Positions 18,285 to 27,391 are shown, numbered from the stretch's first letter. The stretch is 64,000 bases of DNA from Fundidesulfovibrio soli (GCF_022808695.1 NZ_JAKZKW010000001.1:372001-436000), one strand, 5' to 3'. Numbers and translations are program-made. The notes: generated by a model not told the origin, from the letters alone.

Positions 18285-20048
18285 ATGTTCGGATTCTACG
18301 GCAGGATACTCACGGTGGATCTCGGCAGCAGGACCTACTCCATCGACGCGCCCGAACAGGGGCTGCTGGAGTCCCTGCTTGGGGGCAAGGGGCTGGGCAC
18401 GGCCCTGCTCGCCTCGCGCAACCCCGCCGGCGCGGACCCCCTGGGTCCGGACAACCGCCTGATCTTCGCCACAGGGCCTTTCTGCGGCGGCCCAATCTGG
18501 GGCGGAAGCCGCTACGGCGTGTTCACCAAGTCGCCCCTGACCGGGTTCTACGCCGAATCCTATTCGGGCGGCAAAGTCCCCGAAGCCATCGACCAGACGG
18601 GTTTCGACGCCATCGTCATCGAGGGCGCCTCGGAACGGCCCGTGGCCCTGTCCATCCACCCTGAAGGGTGCGCCTTCCACGAGGCGGACCACATGTGGGG
18701 CCTGGAGACCTACGACGCCGAACGCGCCGCCCGCTCCGCCCTGGGCGTGGGCAAGCCCGGTTTCGGCGCGCCCGGGGCCGTGGTCATCGGCCCGGCCGGG
18801 GAGCGCCTGGTGCGCTACGCCATCATCGCCAACGACTTCTGGCGCTGCGCGGGCAGGGCCGGGGTGGGGGCGGTCATGGGCTCCAAGCGGCTCAAGGCGG
18901 TTGTCTTCCAGGGCGACCGCAAGCGGGAGCTGGCCGACCCCAAGGGAGCGCGCGCCTACGCCGCCGCGTTCGCCAAGGCCGGCAAGGAGAACAAGGGCGT
19001 CAAGGCCTACAAGGCCTACGGGACCACCATGATGGTGGCGCTGATGAACACCGCCGGGGCCTTCCCGGCCAAATACTGGAGCCAGGGCACCTGCGACCAC
19101 TGGCCAAGGATCAGCGGGGAGACCTTCCACAAGGAGCACGAGGTCACGCCCCACGCCTGCCTCAAGTGTTTCATGGCCTGCGGGCGCATGGCCAAGCTGG
19201 TCAAGGGCCGCCACCAGGGGCTGGTGCTGGAGGGCCCCGAATACGAGACCATCTACGCCTTCGGCGGCCTGTGCATGATCGAGGAGATGGACGAGATCGT
19301 CTGGCTCAACGACCTGTGCGACCGCCTCGGCATGGACACCATCAGCGCCGGGAACCTCTGCGCCCTGGCCATCGAGGCCTGCCGAAGGGGGAAGTTGAAC
19401 CTGGGCCTGGACTACGGCGACTTCGAGGGAGTGGGCAGGCTCATCCACGAGATCGCGGAACGCAGGGGAGTAGGCGAACTCATGGCCGAGGGCATCGTGC
19501 CCACGGCCGAGGAATGGGGCCTCTCAGACCTGGCTATCCACGTCAAGGGCATGGAGCCCCCCGGCTACGACCCACGGGTGCTCAAGGGCATGGGCCTGGC
19601 CTACGGCACCTCCCCCAGGGGGGCCTGCCACCTGCGCACCACGTTCTACAAGCCCGAGCTGGCCGGCTTCATCCCTCCGGACGCCATCGAGGGCAAGGCC
19701 GAGATGCTCACCGACTACGAGGACCGCCTCACCATCTTCGACACGCTTGTCCTCTGCCGCTTCTACCGTGACATGTACACCTGGGAGGAGTTGGAGAAGG
19801 CTGTGGGCCTGGTCACGGGGCTGGATGCCTCCAAGGGGGAACTCAGGCGCAAGGCGGCCCGCGTGCTGAACCTCACCCGGGAGTTCAACCTGCGCGAAGG
19901 CCTGACCATCAAGGACGACCGGCTGCCCGGCCGCCTGCACCGCGAGGCCCTGCCGGACGGCCGGACCCTGACCGAGGCCGAGATGGAACGCCTGCTGGGC
20001 GACTATTACCGCCTGCGGGGCTGGAGACCGGACGGAACGCTGCCCTAG
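18285..20048 (+). CDS. Aldehyde:ferredoxin oxidoreductase (AOR family)
   Basis: The ATG at 18285 follows AGAAGGA and gives 587 aa, near the AOR norm of about 600. The protein starts FGFYGRILTVDLGSRTYS, carries the substrate/cofactor-loop WGGSRYGVFTKSPLTGFYAESYSGG, and has the Fe-S ligands C-x2-C-x3-C in HACLKCFMACGRMAK with a distal Cys in DTLVLCRFYRD. AOR enzymes use a tungsten bis-pyranopterin and one 4Fe-4S cluster to oxidise aldehydes to acids, reducing ferredoxin. There is no adjacent MoaD/ThiS-like gene. As last gene of the putative operon it would finish the oxidation begun by the alcohol dehydrogenase. Confidence 0.93.
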   Translation: MFGFYGRILTVDLGSRTYSIDAPEQGLLESLLGGKGLGTALLASRNPAGADPLGPDNRLIFATGPFCGGPIWGGSRYGVFTKSPLTGFYAESYSGGKVPEAIDQTGFDAIVIEGASERPVALSIHPEGCAFHEADHMWGLETYDAERAARSALGVGKPGFGAPGAVVIGPAGERLVRYAIIANDFWRCAGRAGVGAVMGSKRLKAVVFQGDRKRELADPKGARAYAAAFAKAGKENKGVKAYKAYGTTMMVALMNTAGAFPAKYWSQGTCDHWPRISGETFHKEHEVTPHACLKCFMACGRMAKLVKGRHQGLVLEGPEYETIYAFGGLCMIEEMDEIVWLNDLCDRLGMDTISAGNLCALAIEACRRGKLNLGLDYGDFEGVGRLIHEIAERRGVGELMAEGIVPTAEEWGLSDLAIHVKGMEPPGYDPRVLKGMGLAYGTSPRGACHLRTTFYKPELAGFIPPDAIEGKAEMLTDYEDRLTIFDTLVLCRFYRDMYTWEELEKAVGLVTGLDASKGELRRKAARVLNLTREFNLREGLTIKDDRLPGRLHREALPDGRTLTEAEMERLLGDYYRLRGWRPDGTLP

Positions 20049-20102
20049 ATCATCCTTGGGCCGCTCCGCCTCGGCGAGGGCCGGTATGTGAATCCCTGTG
20101 CG

Positions 20103-20159
20103 GAAGCCCGCATGCGCCCAGTTTGCGGGCTTTCGCCAGCGAGCGTCCGTGCGCTGGCG
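20103..20159 (+). terminator. Tandem hairpins after AOR (possible terminator)
   Basis: GAAGCCCGCA pairs with TGCGGGCTTT (20124-20133), and CGCCAGCG (20134-20141) pairs with CGCTGGCG (20152-20159). No long T run follows, so the termination role is tentative. The rest of the 304-base gap to 20353 has no recognisable gene. Confidence 0.4.
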
Positions 20160-20352
20160 GACGCGCCAAGATTGCCCTGGACATCCCCCCTCCCCTGTGC
20201 TGATGCTTGCTCAGGATCGCCGCAGCATGGCGTTGCGCATGGCCGGGGCCCCATTCATTTCCTGTGATTGCCCGGTTCAGCCCAACTGCGCCAGAACCGA
20301 ACCGGCTGCGTTCAGTCTCCGTCAGCAACGCAAACACCACGAGGTTGATGTC

Positions 20353-21855
20353 ATGCGTCTGCCCCCTGCCACAGACATTCCGCACAGTTCCATGAGGCTT
20401 TCCCTGCCCTTCTTGAAGATGCTGCTCGTCAGCATCATTCTTATGAGCAGTGCCTGGCTCCCCGATACCGCCCAGGCCTTTACCATCTACTTCACGCAAA
20501 GCGGTTACAGTGGTCCGGTCTGGCTCCAGATACAGGACCCGAATTACGCTTCAACGAGCACCAACTTCGTAGCCAGCTACGGCTCCGGCACCTCCATCAG
20601 CTTCGATGACGGCAACGGGGGCAAAAACCTGATGTCCGCACCCGTCAAACTCACCGACATCGGACCGGGGGGGCTCACCGTCACCTACTCCAACAGCGCG
20701 GTGTTTTTCATCTTTTACGACGACCCCACGAACAACTCGCGCACTGCCGCCCCGGCCCACCTGGTCTCCACCCAGCGCTTCCAGCCCTTTGAAGTCACCA
20801 TGACGGGCAACAGCGGGGACCAGGGCAACCTGACCGCCATCAACTACTTCACCGCCCCGCTCTCCATCCGCAGCTACAGCGTGAACCCCAAGACCACTCC
20901 CTCGGCCCCCGTGCTGCAACAGACGGGCTGGGGCACCGCCACTGCCAGGAAGATCGGGGCGCGCATGGCGGCCCTGACCAACAGCAACCCCTCGGCCGTG
21001 ATCAAGAACGCGGCGGGCAGGGTTGTTCGCTATATCGGGCCCAGCAACTACAACGGCGCGAACCCCTGGCCCTCGTTCGTCCCGTACCTGAAATCGATCT
21101 ACGCGGCGGGCCAGAGCACCCACATAAAGAGGTCCAACGGCTTTGGTTTCCCGCAGCAAGGCGCGTACATGTTCGGAGCCGACATGCAGGCCACCGCCGA
21201 CAAGGACGGCAACCTCACGGTCACAGGCGATCTCACCTACTCGACACCCGGCAGTTCAACCCTGCATTCCTGGTCCGGCGCGACCGTGACATTCTCCGTC
21301 GCCAACGTGGACGATTACAACAACGCCATTTACGGCCAAGTGCAAACCAGCGCTGTAAGCCTGACCGGATCGGCCTGGACGTCATTCGAGAATTATACAA
21401 AAAACACGCTGAAAAACTCGGATCTGCCTCACAACGTGACAGACAACCCTTCATTGTACGACCTCGGCGCCTACAATGTTACGGTCGCCATGATCATCGG
21501 GGAAATCACCACCGGCATCCTAGGCGGCTTCTACAACAGCAACTACATGGTCAACGGGACTCCGTTGAAGAACATGACCAGCAACAGCTGGTGGTCCATC
21601 GTGCCCATGGTGGGCTTCTCCACCATCCAGCCTGGCAACACTTACTACAACACCTACGCCAACGTCGTATACGAGGAATCCAACAATACGGTGTACGGCG
21701 TCCCCTACAGCGACAGGTTCGGCAGCGGCCCCCTGGTCAACACGGTGCAGTTGGGCCAGAATAGCGTCAACTACTGGACCGTGGGCATCGGGGCCCCGCT
21801 GGGGGTGAATTCTCCCACGGTCGCGCCCGAGGCCATGCTCCTGCTCGGCAACTGA
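20353..21855 (+). CDS. Exported beta-1,3-glucanase-like (GH64/thaumatin-like) protein
   Basis: The ATG at 20353 has GAGG upstream; a second ATG at 20392 lacks one. The 501-aa product has a signal peptide (core LLVSIILMSSAWL, cut after AQA). The mature protein begins FTIYFTQSGYSGPVW and is rich in Asn, Ser, Thr and aromatics, with QPFEVTM, GNLTAINYF and YIGPSNYNGANPWPSF segments that I associate with the GH64 / thaumatin-like beta-1,3-glucanase group. I cannot verify the catalytic acidic pair, so the enzyme activity is inference. It is a single gene ended by a two-way terminator. It probably acts outside the cell on polysaccharide or is a surface structural protein. Confidence 0.6.
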   Translation: MRLPPATDIPHSSMRLSLPFLKMLLVSIILMSSAWLPDTAQAFTIYFTQSGYSGPVWLQIQDPNYASTSTNFVASYGSGTSISFDDGNGGKNLMSAPVKLTDIGPGGLTVTYSNSAVFFIFYDDPTNNSRTAAPAHLVSTQRFQPFEVTMTGNSGDQGNLTAINYFTAPLSIRSYSVNPKTTPSAPVLQQTGWGTATARKIGARMAALTNSNPSAVIKNAAGRVVRYIGPSNYNGANPWPSFVPYLKSIYAAGQSTHIKRSNGFGFPQQGAYMFGADMQATADKDGNLTVTGDLTYSTPGSSTLHSWSGATVTFSVANVDDYNNAIYGQVQTSAVSLTGSAWTSFENYTKNTLKNSDLPHNVTDNPSLYDLGAYNVTVAMIIGEITTGILGGFYNSNYMVNGTPLKNMTSNSWWSIVPMVGFSTIQPGNTYYNTYANVVYEESNNTVYGVPYSDRFGSGPLVNTVQLGQNSVNYWTVGIGAPLGVNSPTVAPEAMLLLGN

Positions 21856-21883
21856 GCCCGAAACAGTCATACCCCCAAACAGA

Positions 21884-21912
21884 AAAGGGCGCAGCCACAG
21901 GCCGCGCCCTTT
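21884..21912. terminator. Bidirectional terminator
   Basis: AAAGGGCGC and GCGCCCTTT form a 9-bp stem around an 11-base loop, with A residues on one side and T/C on the other. It separates the convergent glucanase-like and LOG-domain genes. Confidence 0.8.
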
Positions 21913-21941
21913 CCTCTTGCGGCGCAACACGCGCCGCCCGT

Positions 21942-24221
21942 CTATTTCTGCATCAGATAGTCGCTCAAGGCCCCCTCGATGTAGGGCGGAATGACCACCC
22001 CGGCCCTGGCCAGGTTGTCGCGCGCTGCAGCGGCCTTGGCGATGTCGATGCCCGCCTTGCGCCAGTAGGCCGCCGGGTCGTCCAGGAAGCCCGTGATGAC
22101 CTGCAGCGCCTCCGGGTAGGAGCGCACCAGGTGGCAGCAGTTCACCACCCACATGGGCCCCAGGGGTGGGATGTCCAGCCCGCCCACGGTGTGCGCGCTG
22201 GAGAGCACCTGGAACTGCTCGATGGCTCGTTGCCACAGGTGTCCGCCCTGCCCGTCCAGGCCGATGGGGTCCACGAACACGTAGGGCGCGGGCAGGCAGT
22301 GCCCGATCTTCATGAACGTGAGCGCCATGTTGATCTCGTAGCAGGTGCCGTAGCCGCCGATGTTGAACACCTTGAAGATGGAGCGCCGGTCCAGGATGTC
22401 CTGCCGGGTGTTCAGGGCGATGTTCACGAACTGGACCACCGCCTCGGGGGAGAAGTTGGTCTCCTGCCCGATCCTCTCGCCGTCGATGCCCACCCCGATG
22501 CGGTAGATGCCGTGGCGGGCCGCCGCGTCGTCCACCGCCTTCATCACGCCCGGGCCGCTGCCGTGGGCCACGGCCAAGCCGTCGCCCAGGCGCTGGTCCG
22601 CTGCCAGGGCGGTGAAAAAGTCCTCCAACTGAGGCATCAGCACCGGCTTGAGCTCGTCCACCACGGAGCCGAAGAAAGCGAAGGTGGTGTGGATGCGGTC
22701 CATGCGGTCCTTGCCTTCGGCGCTGACCCAGAAGCCGTTCTTGAACTCGCGCACGTGGCAACCGTCCGAACACTCGAAGATCATGTAGAAGCGCATGCCC
22801 TCGCGCCAGAGGCGGGCGATCTCCTCGTAGGAGGACTGGTCCAGATAGTATTCGGGCCTGGCCCCGTTGCGTCCCGCGCGCATGGTGATGCTCTTGATGA
22901 GCACCACTCCCACGCCGCTGCGCTTGAGCACGCGCAGGGTGTCCACCGGCGGCAGGGCGTCGGCCACGAACACCTTGGAGAGGCTCTGCTCCCCGCCAAC
23001 GTACTTGAGGTCCTGCAGGAAGGTGCGGAAGCGCTTGGGTATCTCGTCCTCGGCCAGCACGGCCTCGGGCACGTTGCCCCGGGCGCACTCGTAGACAAGG
23101 CGCCACTGGAACTCGGGTATCCAGCGGCCGTCCTCCTGCTCCCAGGCGATGTTCACGATGCGCCCGGGCATCATGATGCGCCCGTAGAGCCCTCCCCGGC
23201 CCGGCGCGGCGGAGATCTCATCGAAGAGCGCCTCGCAGGCCGATGGGTTGAACATGTCGGTGATCTCGGCGAAATCCACGCCCCGGGCCAGGATGGCCGT
23301 GGCCTTGCCCGGCTTGAGCACCCGCTTGGAGATGGCCGCGACGCGCTCCTCCGCCGGGTAGAGCTTGATGCGCAGCCGCAGGTCCCGGCAGGGCACGGGC
23401 TCCTCCCCCCGGTTGAAGATCTCCGCCTGGCGCATGGTGGCGATGCCCGTGGTGCGCACGCCGTCCAGCAGGCGCGAGGCCAGGTGGAACACCGCCGGGT
23501 TGGAGAGCTCGCGCGAGATGAAGGCCATGTACGGCCCGAGCGAGATGCGCAGGGCGCTGACCAAGAACTCCTTGGGGCCGATGGCCTCCGGCAGGCCCGA
23601 GGGCGCGGGCTGCTGGAACATGGCCAGGCCGTGCTTGCCCCTGATGATCATCTCCGCGAAGTTGTGCGGAATGGAGATCAGCCGCTGGGAGAGGATGTAG
23701 CGCACATTGTCCAGCGGTATCTCGATCAACCCGTCCGGGCCGATGTCGTGGACCTCGGGCAGCAGCAGCTCCTCCTGATCCAGGGCTGCGAGCACCTGGT
23801 CGCGGCTGAGGTGCGGCCCCATGGGCACGAAGAGCCTGCCGATGTCCACCGGGGAGCGCTGGGTGAGTATCTTGAGGTCGGAGAGGGACTCGGCCAGGTG
23901 GGCGTTCAGGGCCGTGACCACCACGGGCATCTCGATGTACTTGCCCGTGTCCGAGATGTGGGGGTCGCCTTCGGCCAGGTGGATGTCGATGCCGATGCGG
24001 GAGTGGCCGCTGCGCCCGCTCAGGTCCAGGAAGTCCTGCAGCGGGCGGGACTGGGCCTTGGCCCGCTCGGCGATGTCGCGCACCAGGCCGCGCAGGGAGT
24101 CGCTGACGTGGCTGAGGCGCATGACGCCGAACAACTGGGGGGCGGAAAGCTCCTGGTTGAAGTGGATGACGCTGGCTTCCACCAACTGGCCGTCGCCGGT
24201 GACGAATGGGGCCTGATTCAT
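21942..24221 (-). CDS. Oversized LOG-family (lysine decarboxylase-like Rossmann) protein
   Basis: This 759-aa protein ends in a LOG/MoCo-carrier-type Rossmann domain (about residues 510-700): FFGSVVDEL, HGSGPGVMKAV near 554 and IGGYGTCYE at 621-629, matching the LOG motif PGGxGTxxE with Ile in place of Pro. LOG enzymes hydrolyse nucleoside 5'-monophosphates to free base and ribose phosphate. Normal LOG proteins are only about 180-250 aa. The first 500 residues are soluble and contain no domain I recognise; HISDTGKYIEMPVVVTALN and FDEISAAPGRGGLYGRIMMPG are distinctive stretches. It stands alone, convergent with the glucanase-like gene and divergent from the flavoprotein gene. A nucleotide-binding or nucleotide-hydrolysing sensor is possible. 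Confidence 0.75.
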   Translation of the reverse strand: MNQAPFVTGDGQLVEASVIHFNQELSAPQLFGVMRLSHVSDSLRGLVRDIAERAKAQSRPLQDFLDLSGRSGHSRIGIDIHLAEGDPHISDTGKYIEMPVVVTALNAHLAESLSDLKILTQRSPVDIGRLFVPMGPHLSRDQVLAALDQEELLLPEVHDIGPDGLIEIPLDNVRYILSQRLISIPHNFAEMIIRGKHGLAMFQQPAPSGLPEAIGPKEFLVSALRISLGPYMAFISRELSNPAVFHLASRLLDGVRTTGIATMRQAEIFNRGEEPVPCRDLRLRIKLYPAEERVAAISKRVLKPGKATAILARGVDFAEITDMFNPSACEALFDEISAAPGRGGLYGRIMMPGRIVNIAWEQEDGRWIPEFQWRLVYECARGNVPEAVLAEDEIPKRFRTFLQDLKYVGGEQSLSKVFVADALPPVDTLRVLKRSGVGVVLIKSITMRAGRNGARPEYYLDQSSYEEIARLWREGMRFYMIFECSDGCHVREFKNGFWVSAEGKDRMDRIHTTFAFFGSVVDELKPVLMPQLEDFFTALAADQRLGDGLAVAHGSGPGVMKAVDDAAARHGIYRIGVGIDGERIGQETNFSPEAVVQFVNIALNTRQDILDRRSIFKVFNIGGYGTCYEINMALTFMKIGHCLPAPYVFVDPIGLDGQGGHLWQRAIEQFQVLSSAHTVGGLDIPPLGPMWVVNCCHLVRSYPEALQVITGFLDDPAAYWRKAGIDIAKAAAARDNLARAGVVIPPYIEGALSDYLMQK

Positions 24222-24388
24222 GGGCAGTGCCTGGTCCTTTATGCTTTGAAGTGGCGAATCCTCCTCAATTTATCCCCCTTCCCCGGGCGTGGCAACAGTC
24301 TGGCTTCCGGCCTCCCGGCGCCCTTCCCTTTTTCGGCCGCCCGCGTATATTGAAGAGACGAGCCTTTTTCACCCTTCCGGAGATCAGA

Positions 24389-25282
24389 ATGGAAAACACA
24401 CAGTGCCTCATCATCGGCGCGGGCCCCGCGGGCCTCTCCGCCGGCATCTACCTGGCCAGGGCGGGCATCCGCACCCTGCTGATCGGCTGCGACCCCAAGG
24501 TGGCGGGCGATTACGAGATTGCCAACTACTTCGGCTTCGAAGAGTCCATCTCCGGCCGCGACCTCGTGGACAAGGGACGCCGCCAGGCCATCGGCTTCGG
24601 CGCGGACCTGCGCTGCGAGCGGGTTCTGGGCGTGCACCACGGCGACTTCGGCGGCTTCAAGGTCAAGACGGACAACAACGAATACCAGGCCGACGCGCTC
24701 ATCCTGGCCACGGGCGTCTCCCGCTCCAGGCCGCCCATCCCCGGCATCGCGGACTACGAGGGCAAGGGCGTCTCCTACTGCGTGTCCTGCGACGGCTACT
24801 TCTACAAGGGCAGGCCCGTGGTTGTGGCCGGCGAGGGCGTGTTCGCGGCCAACCAGGCCCTGGAACTGCTCAATTACACCAAGGACGTGCGCGTCTGCAC
24901 CCTGGGCAAAAAGCCCACCATGGACGAAGAGTTCCTGAAGCGCCTGCAGGACGCCGGCATCGAGATCATCGAGCAGGGCATCACGGCCATCGGCGGCAGC
25001 CCGGCCATGGACAGCCTGACCCTGGCCGACGGCACCGTCCTCAAGGCCGACGGCCTGTTCATCGCCCTGGGCGAGGCATCCTCCACGGATTTCGCCTACA
25101 CACTGGGCGTGACGCGCGTCGGGAATTTCATCGAGGTGGACCGCGAGATGAAGACCAACATCCCGGGTGTGTTCGCCGCGGGCGACTGCACGGGCGGCTT
25201 CCTGCAGATCGCGGTAGCCGTGGGCGAAGGCGCCACCGCCGCCAAGGCCGCCAGCAGCTGGGTCAAATCCCTGAAAAAATAG
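24389..25282 (+). CDS. Thioredoxin reductase-like FAD/NAD(P) oxidoreductase
   Basis: The ATG at 24389 follows CGGAGA and gives 297 aa. FAD-binding GAGPAGLSAGIYLARAG lies at residues 10-26, the redox pair is CVSC in SYCVSCDGYF, a second nucleotide-binding stretch is VVAGEGVFAANQ, and GVFAAGDCTGG is the late FAD motif. The NADPH-site glycines are partly altered (AGEGVFA), so the electron donor may differ from the usual NADPH; ferredoxin- or flavin-linked relatives are known in anaerobes. No thioredoxin gene is adjacent. It belongs to cytoplasmic thiol-redox balance. Confidence 0.88.
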   Translation: MENTQCLIIGAGPAGLSAGIYLARAGIRTLLIGCDPKVAGDYEIANYFGFEESISGRDLVDKGRRQAIGFGADLRCERVLGVHHGDFGGFKVKTDNNEYQADALILATGVSRSRPPIPGIADYEGKGVSYCVSCDGYFYKGRPVVVAGEGVFAANQALELLNYTKDVRVCTLGKKPTMDEEFLKRLQDAGIEIIEQGITAIGGSPAMDSLTLADGTVLKADGLFIALGEASSTDFAYTLGVTRVGNFIEVDREMKTNIPGVFAAGDCTGGFLQIAVAVGEGATAAKAASSWVKSLKK

Positions 25283-25300
25283 GCGGGCGCAAACCCAGGG

Positions 25301-25327
25301 TTGACACGCCGCCAAGATTGGTATTAT
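25301..25327 (+). promoter_or_regulatory. Sigma-70-type promoter of tRNA-Met
   Basis: TTGACA at 25301-25306 and TATTAT at 25322-25327 are 15 bases apart, 25 bases before the tRNA gene. The -35 is consensus; the short spacer is the only weakness. Confidence 0.6.
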
Positions 25328-25351
25328 TGGCGTGGATTCATAACTTACTGG

Positions 25352-25427
25352 GGGCCTATAGCTCAGTTGGCAGAGCTTCCGGCTCATAACCGGGTGGTCC
25401 CAGGTTCGAACCCTGGTAGGCCCACCA
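25352..25427 (+). tRNA. tRNA-Met (anticodon CAT)
   Basis: Acceptor GGGCCTA pairs with TAGGCCC, the D stem is GCTC/GAGC, the anticodon loop CTCATAA holds CAT, and the T arm is CCAGG-TTCGAAC-CCTGG with encoded CCA. It lacks the initiator-type CGC start, so elongator Met is most likely. A lysidine-modified tRNA-Ile(CAT) cannot be fully excluded from sequence alone. Confidence 0.93.
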
Positions 25428-25552
25428 CTTCAAGGACGATTCGTTGCGGAAGATCGCACACGCTTTCTTTCCGGCATTCGCCGCAACCCGTACACACCGG
25501 AAGGTGCTTTCCTAGGGGAATACCCTGAAAGCGCCTTTCTTTTTTGAGCGAT

Positions 25553-26575
25553 ATGAACATCCGCGACATCTTCGCCGCCATCGAGCACGCCGCTCCGGCC
25601 CACATGGCCGCCCAATGGGACCGCTGCGGCGTGCAGGTTGCCTCCCCCGTGACTGAAGTCACACGCCTCGCCGTGGCCCTGGACCCCACGTCCACGACCA
25701 TTGAGCATGCCTTGGGCTGGGGGGCGCAGATGGTGCTCACCCACCATCCCCTGGGCAAGACCCCGCGCCTGCCCGACACGCTGGGCGACCACCGCGCGGC
25801 GCTCAAGCTGCTGCTTACGAGCGACGCCTGGCTGGTGGCCGCGCACACAACCCTCGACTGCGCTCCCGGCGGCCCCGCCGCCTGGCTGGCTGACGAACTC
25901 GGCCTGACAGGCCGGTCCATCGTCGACCCCCAGGGCGCCACGCCGCGCGTGATGGCCTTCTACCGCGAGGTGGCCACCGACGGTTTCGAAGGGCTGAACC
26001 TCCCTTCCGACATCGACGTGGGCAGGCTCCATTTCGACCGCGACGCCCTGCGCCACGCGCCTCAAGGGTTCTCCTGCCCGGAGACGGACTGGCCGAAGCT
26101 GCGCGCCTACCTGGAAGCCAACGAGGACGTCACCGGCCTGGCGGGCGTGGTGCGCCTGGCCGAACCCGGTGAGCCGTTCGGCTACGGACTTGTGGGCAGT
26201 CTGCCCTCCCCGCTGGCCTGGGAGGCCTTCCTTGCCGCTTTGCGCCGGGCTGTGCCCCGGAGTTTCTATACCTTCATTGGAGCGCAGCCCGAGACCGTGA
26301 GCACCGTGGCCTACTGCACCGGCTCCGGGTCGTCCTGCGCGGCCAAGGCGTTCGCCAGAGGGGCGGACGTCTTCATTACAGGTGACGTGACCCATCACGC
26401 CGCCCTGGACATCGAACCCCTGGGCCTGACCATCGACGTCGGGCACAGGAGCCTTGAAGAAGAGATGATGCGGCGTCTGGCCGGCGATTTTGCCGGACGT
26501 TTTTCCGAAAAGGGGCTCGAGGTCCGCTTCTTCCCAAGCGCGGACCCCATGCGCGCGGTCCTCAACCCCGCCTAG
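25553..26575 (+). CDS. Nif3-like dinuclear metal centre protein
   Basis: The 340-aa product has the Nif3/YbgI metal ligands: LTHHPLGKTP early, AHTTLDCAPGG, and C-terminal DVTHHAALDIEP plus IDVGHRSLEEEM. Residues between hold the inserted PII-like domain seen in longer Nif3 proteins, which fits the length. I prefer the ATG at 25553; a TTG three codons upstream is possible, and neither has a strong ribosome site. The family is annotated as GTP cyclohydrolase I type 2-like, but its cell role is not settled. It is followed by the zinc-ribbon protein that commonly accompanies Nif3. Confidence 0.9.
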   Translation: MNIRDIFAAIEHAAPAHMAAQWDRCGVQVASPVTEVTRLAVALDPTSTTIEHALGWGAQMVLTHHPLGKTPRLPDTLGDHRAALKLLLTSDAWLVAAHTTLDCAPGGPAAWLADELGLTGRSIVDPQGATPRVMAFYREVATDGFEGLNLPSDIDVGRLHFDRDALRHAPQGFSCPETDWPKLRAYLEANEDVTGLAGVVRLAEPGEPFGYGLVGSLPSPLAWEAFLAALRRAVPRSFYTFIGAQPETVSTVAYCTGSGSSCAAKAFARGADVFITGDVTHHAALDIEPLGLTIDVGHRSLEEEMMRRLAGDFAGRFSEKGLEVRFFPSADPMRAVLNPA

Positions 26576-26612
26576 CCTCGCCTGGGTGCAACGATTCCAC
26601 ACGGAGACGGCA

Positions 26613-27362
26613 ATGTATCAGAAACAGATCGAACAGTTGGTGATTCTGCAGCAGATCGACGGCGAAATGATCTCCCTCACCGCCGAAGTGGAGAACGCTC
26701 CCAAGGAGATCGCCTCACTTGAAAAGAAGTGCCGCGATGTCGAGGCCCAGCGCGACCAGGTTCGCGAAAAGCTCGGCTACCTGACGGACCAGCTCTCCCG
26801 CCTGGAGACCGACATCGAGGACGACCACGTCCGGATGAAGAAATCCAAGAGCAAGATGATGATGGTGGGCAACTCCAAGGAATACAACGCCATGGTGCGT
26901 GAGATGGACAGCCTGGAGAAGCTCAATCGCTCCCGCGACGAGGAGAAGGTGGCCTTCGCCGAAGAGGTCGAGCGCCAGACCACGGCGGACCGCGAGCTCT
27001 CCGAACAGACCGAAGCGCTGCGCGCCGACCTCGAGACCGCCCAGGCCGGGCTGAAGACCCGCCTTGACGCGGCCGGGAAGCGCATCGCGGAGCTCTCCGA
27101 GCAGCGCACCCACGCCTGCGGCGTGATCCCCAAGCCCATCCTGTCGCGCTACGAGTTCATCCGTTCGCGCCTGGCCAACCCGGTCATCGTGTCGGTGACC
27201 AACGGCGTGTGCTCGGGCTGCAACATCTCCATCCCGCCCCAGGCGTTCATCGAGCTGCAGAAGGGCCAGCAGATTCTCTCCTGCCCCAACTGCCAGCGCC
27301 TGATCTACTGGGACCAGCACATCATGAGCCAGGAGAAGGCCGAGGAAGCCCAGGAGGCCTAG
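26613..27362 (+). CDS. Coiled-coil protein with C4 zinc ribbon
   Basis: The ATG at 26613 follows CGGAGAC and gives 249 aa. Residues about 5-175 are a long antiparallel coiled coil rich in Glu, Lys and Arg; residues 195-235 are a zinc ribbon with C200-x2-C203 and C224-x2-C227 (CSGCNISIPP and SCPNCQRL). This is the CT398-like family next to Nif3 in many bacteria. Its function is unknown; nucleic-acid or protein binding is suggested by the ribbon. It lies 37 bases after the Nif3 gene, so the two form an operon ending before rnpB. Confidence 0.9.
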   Translation: MYQKQIEQLVILQQIDGEMISLTAEVENAPKEIASLEKKCRDVEAQRDQVREKLGYLTDQLSRLETDIEDDHVRMKKSKSKMMMVGNSKEYNAMVREMDSLEKLNRSRDEEKVAFAEEVERQTTADRELSEQTEALRADLETAQAGLKTRLDAAGKRIAELSEQRTHACGVIPKPILSRYEFIRSRLANPVIVSVTNGVCSGCNISIPPQAFIELQKGQQILSCPNCQRLIYWDQHIMSQEKAEEAQEA

Positions 27363-27391
27363 CCCCCCTGCGCCGCGCGATTATATTCGAA

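Noticed and set aside
22131-24353. A 740-residue open frame on the plus strand
   Set aside because: Antisense to the LOG-domain gene, with no ribosome site and low-complexity composition.
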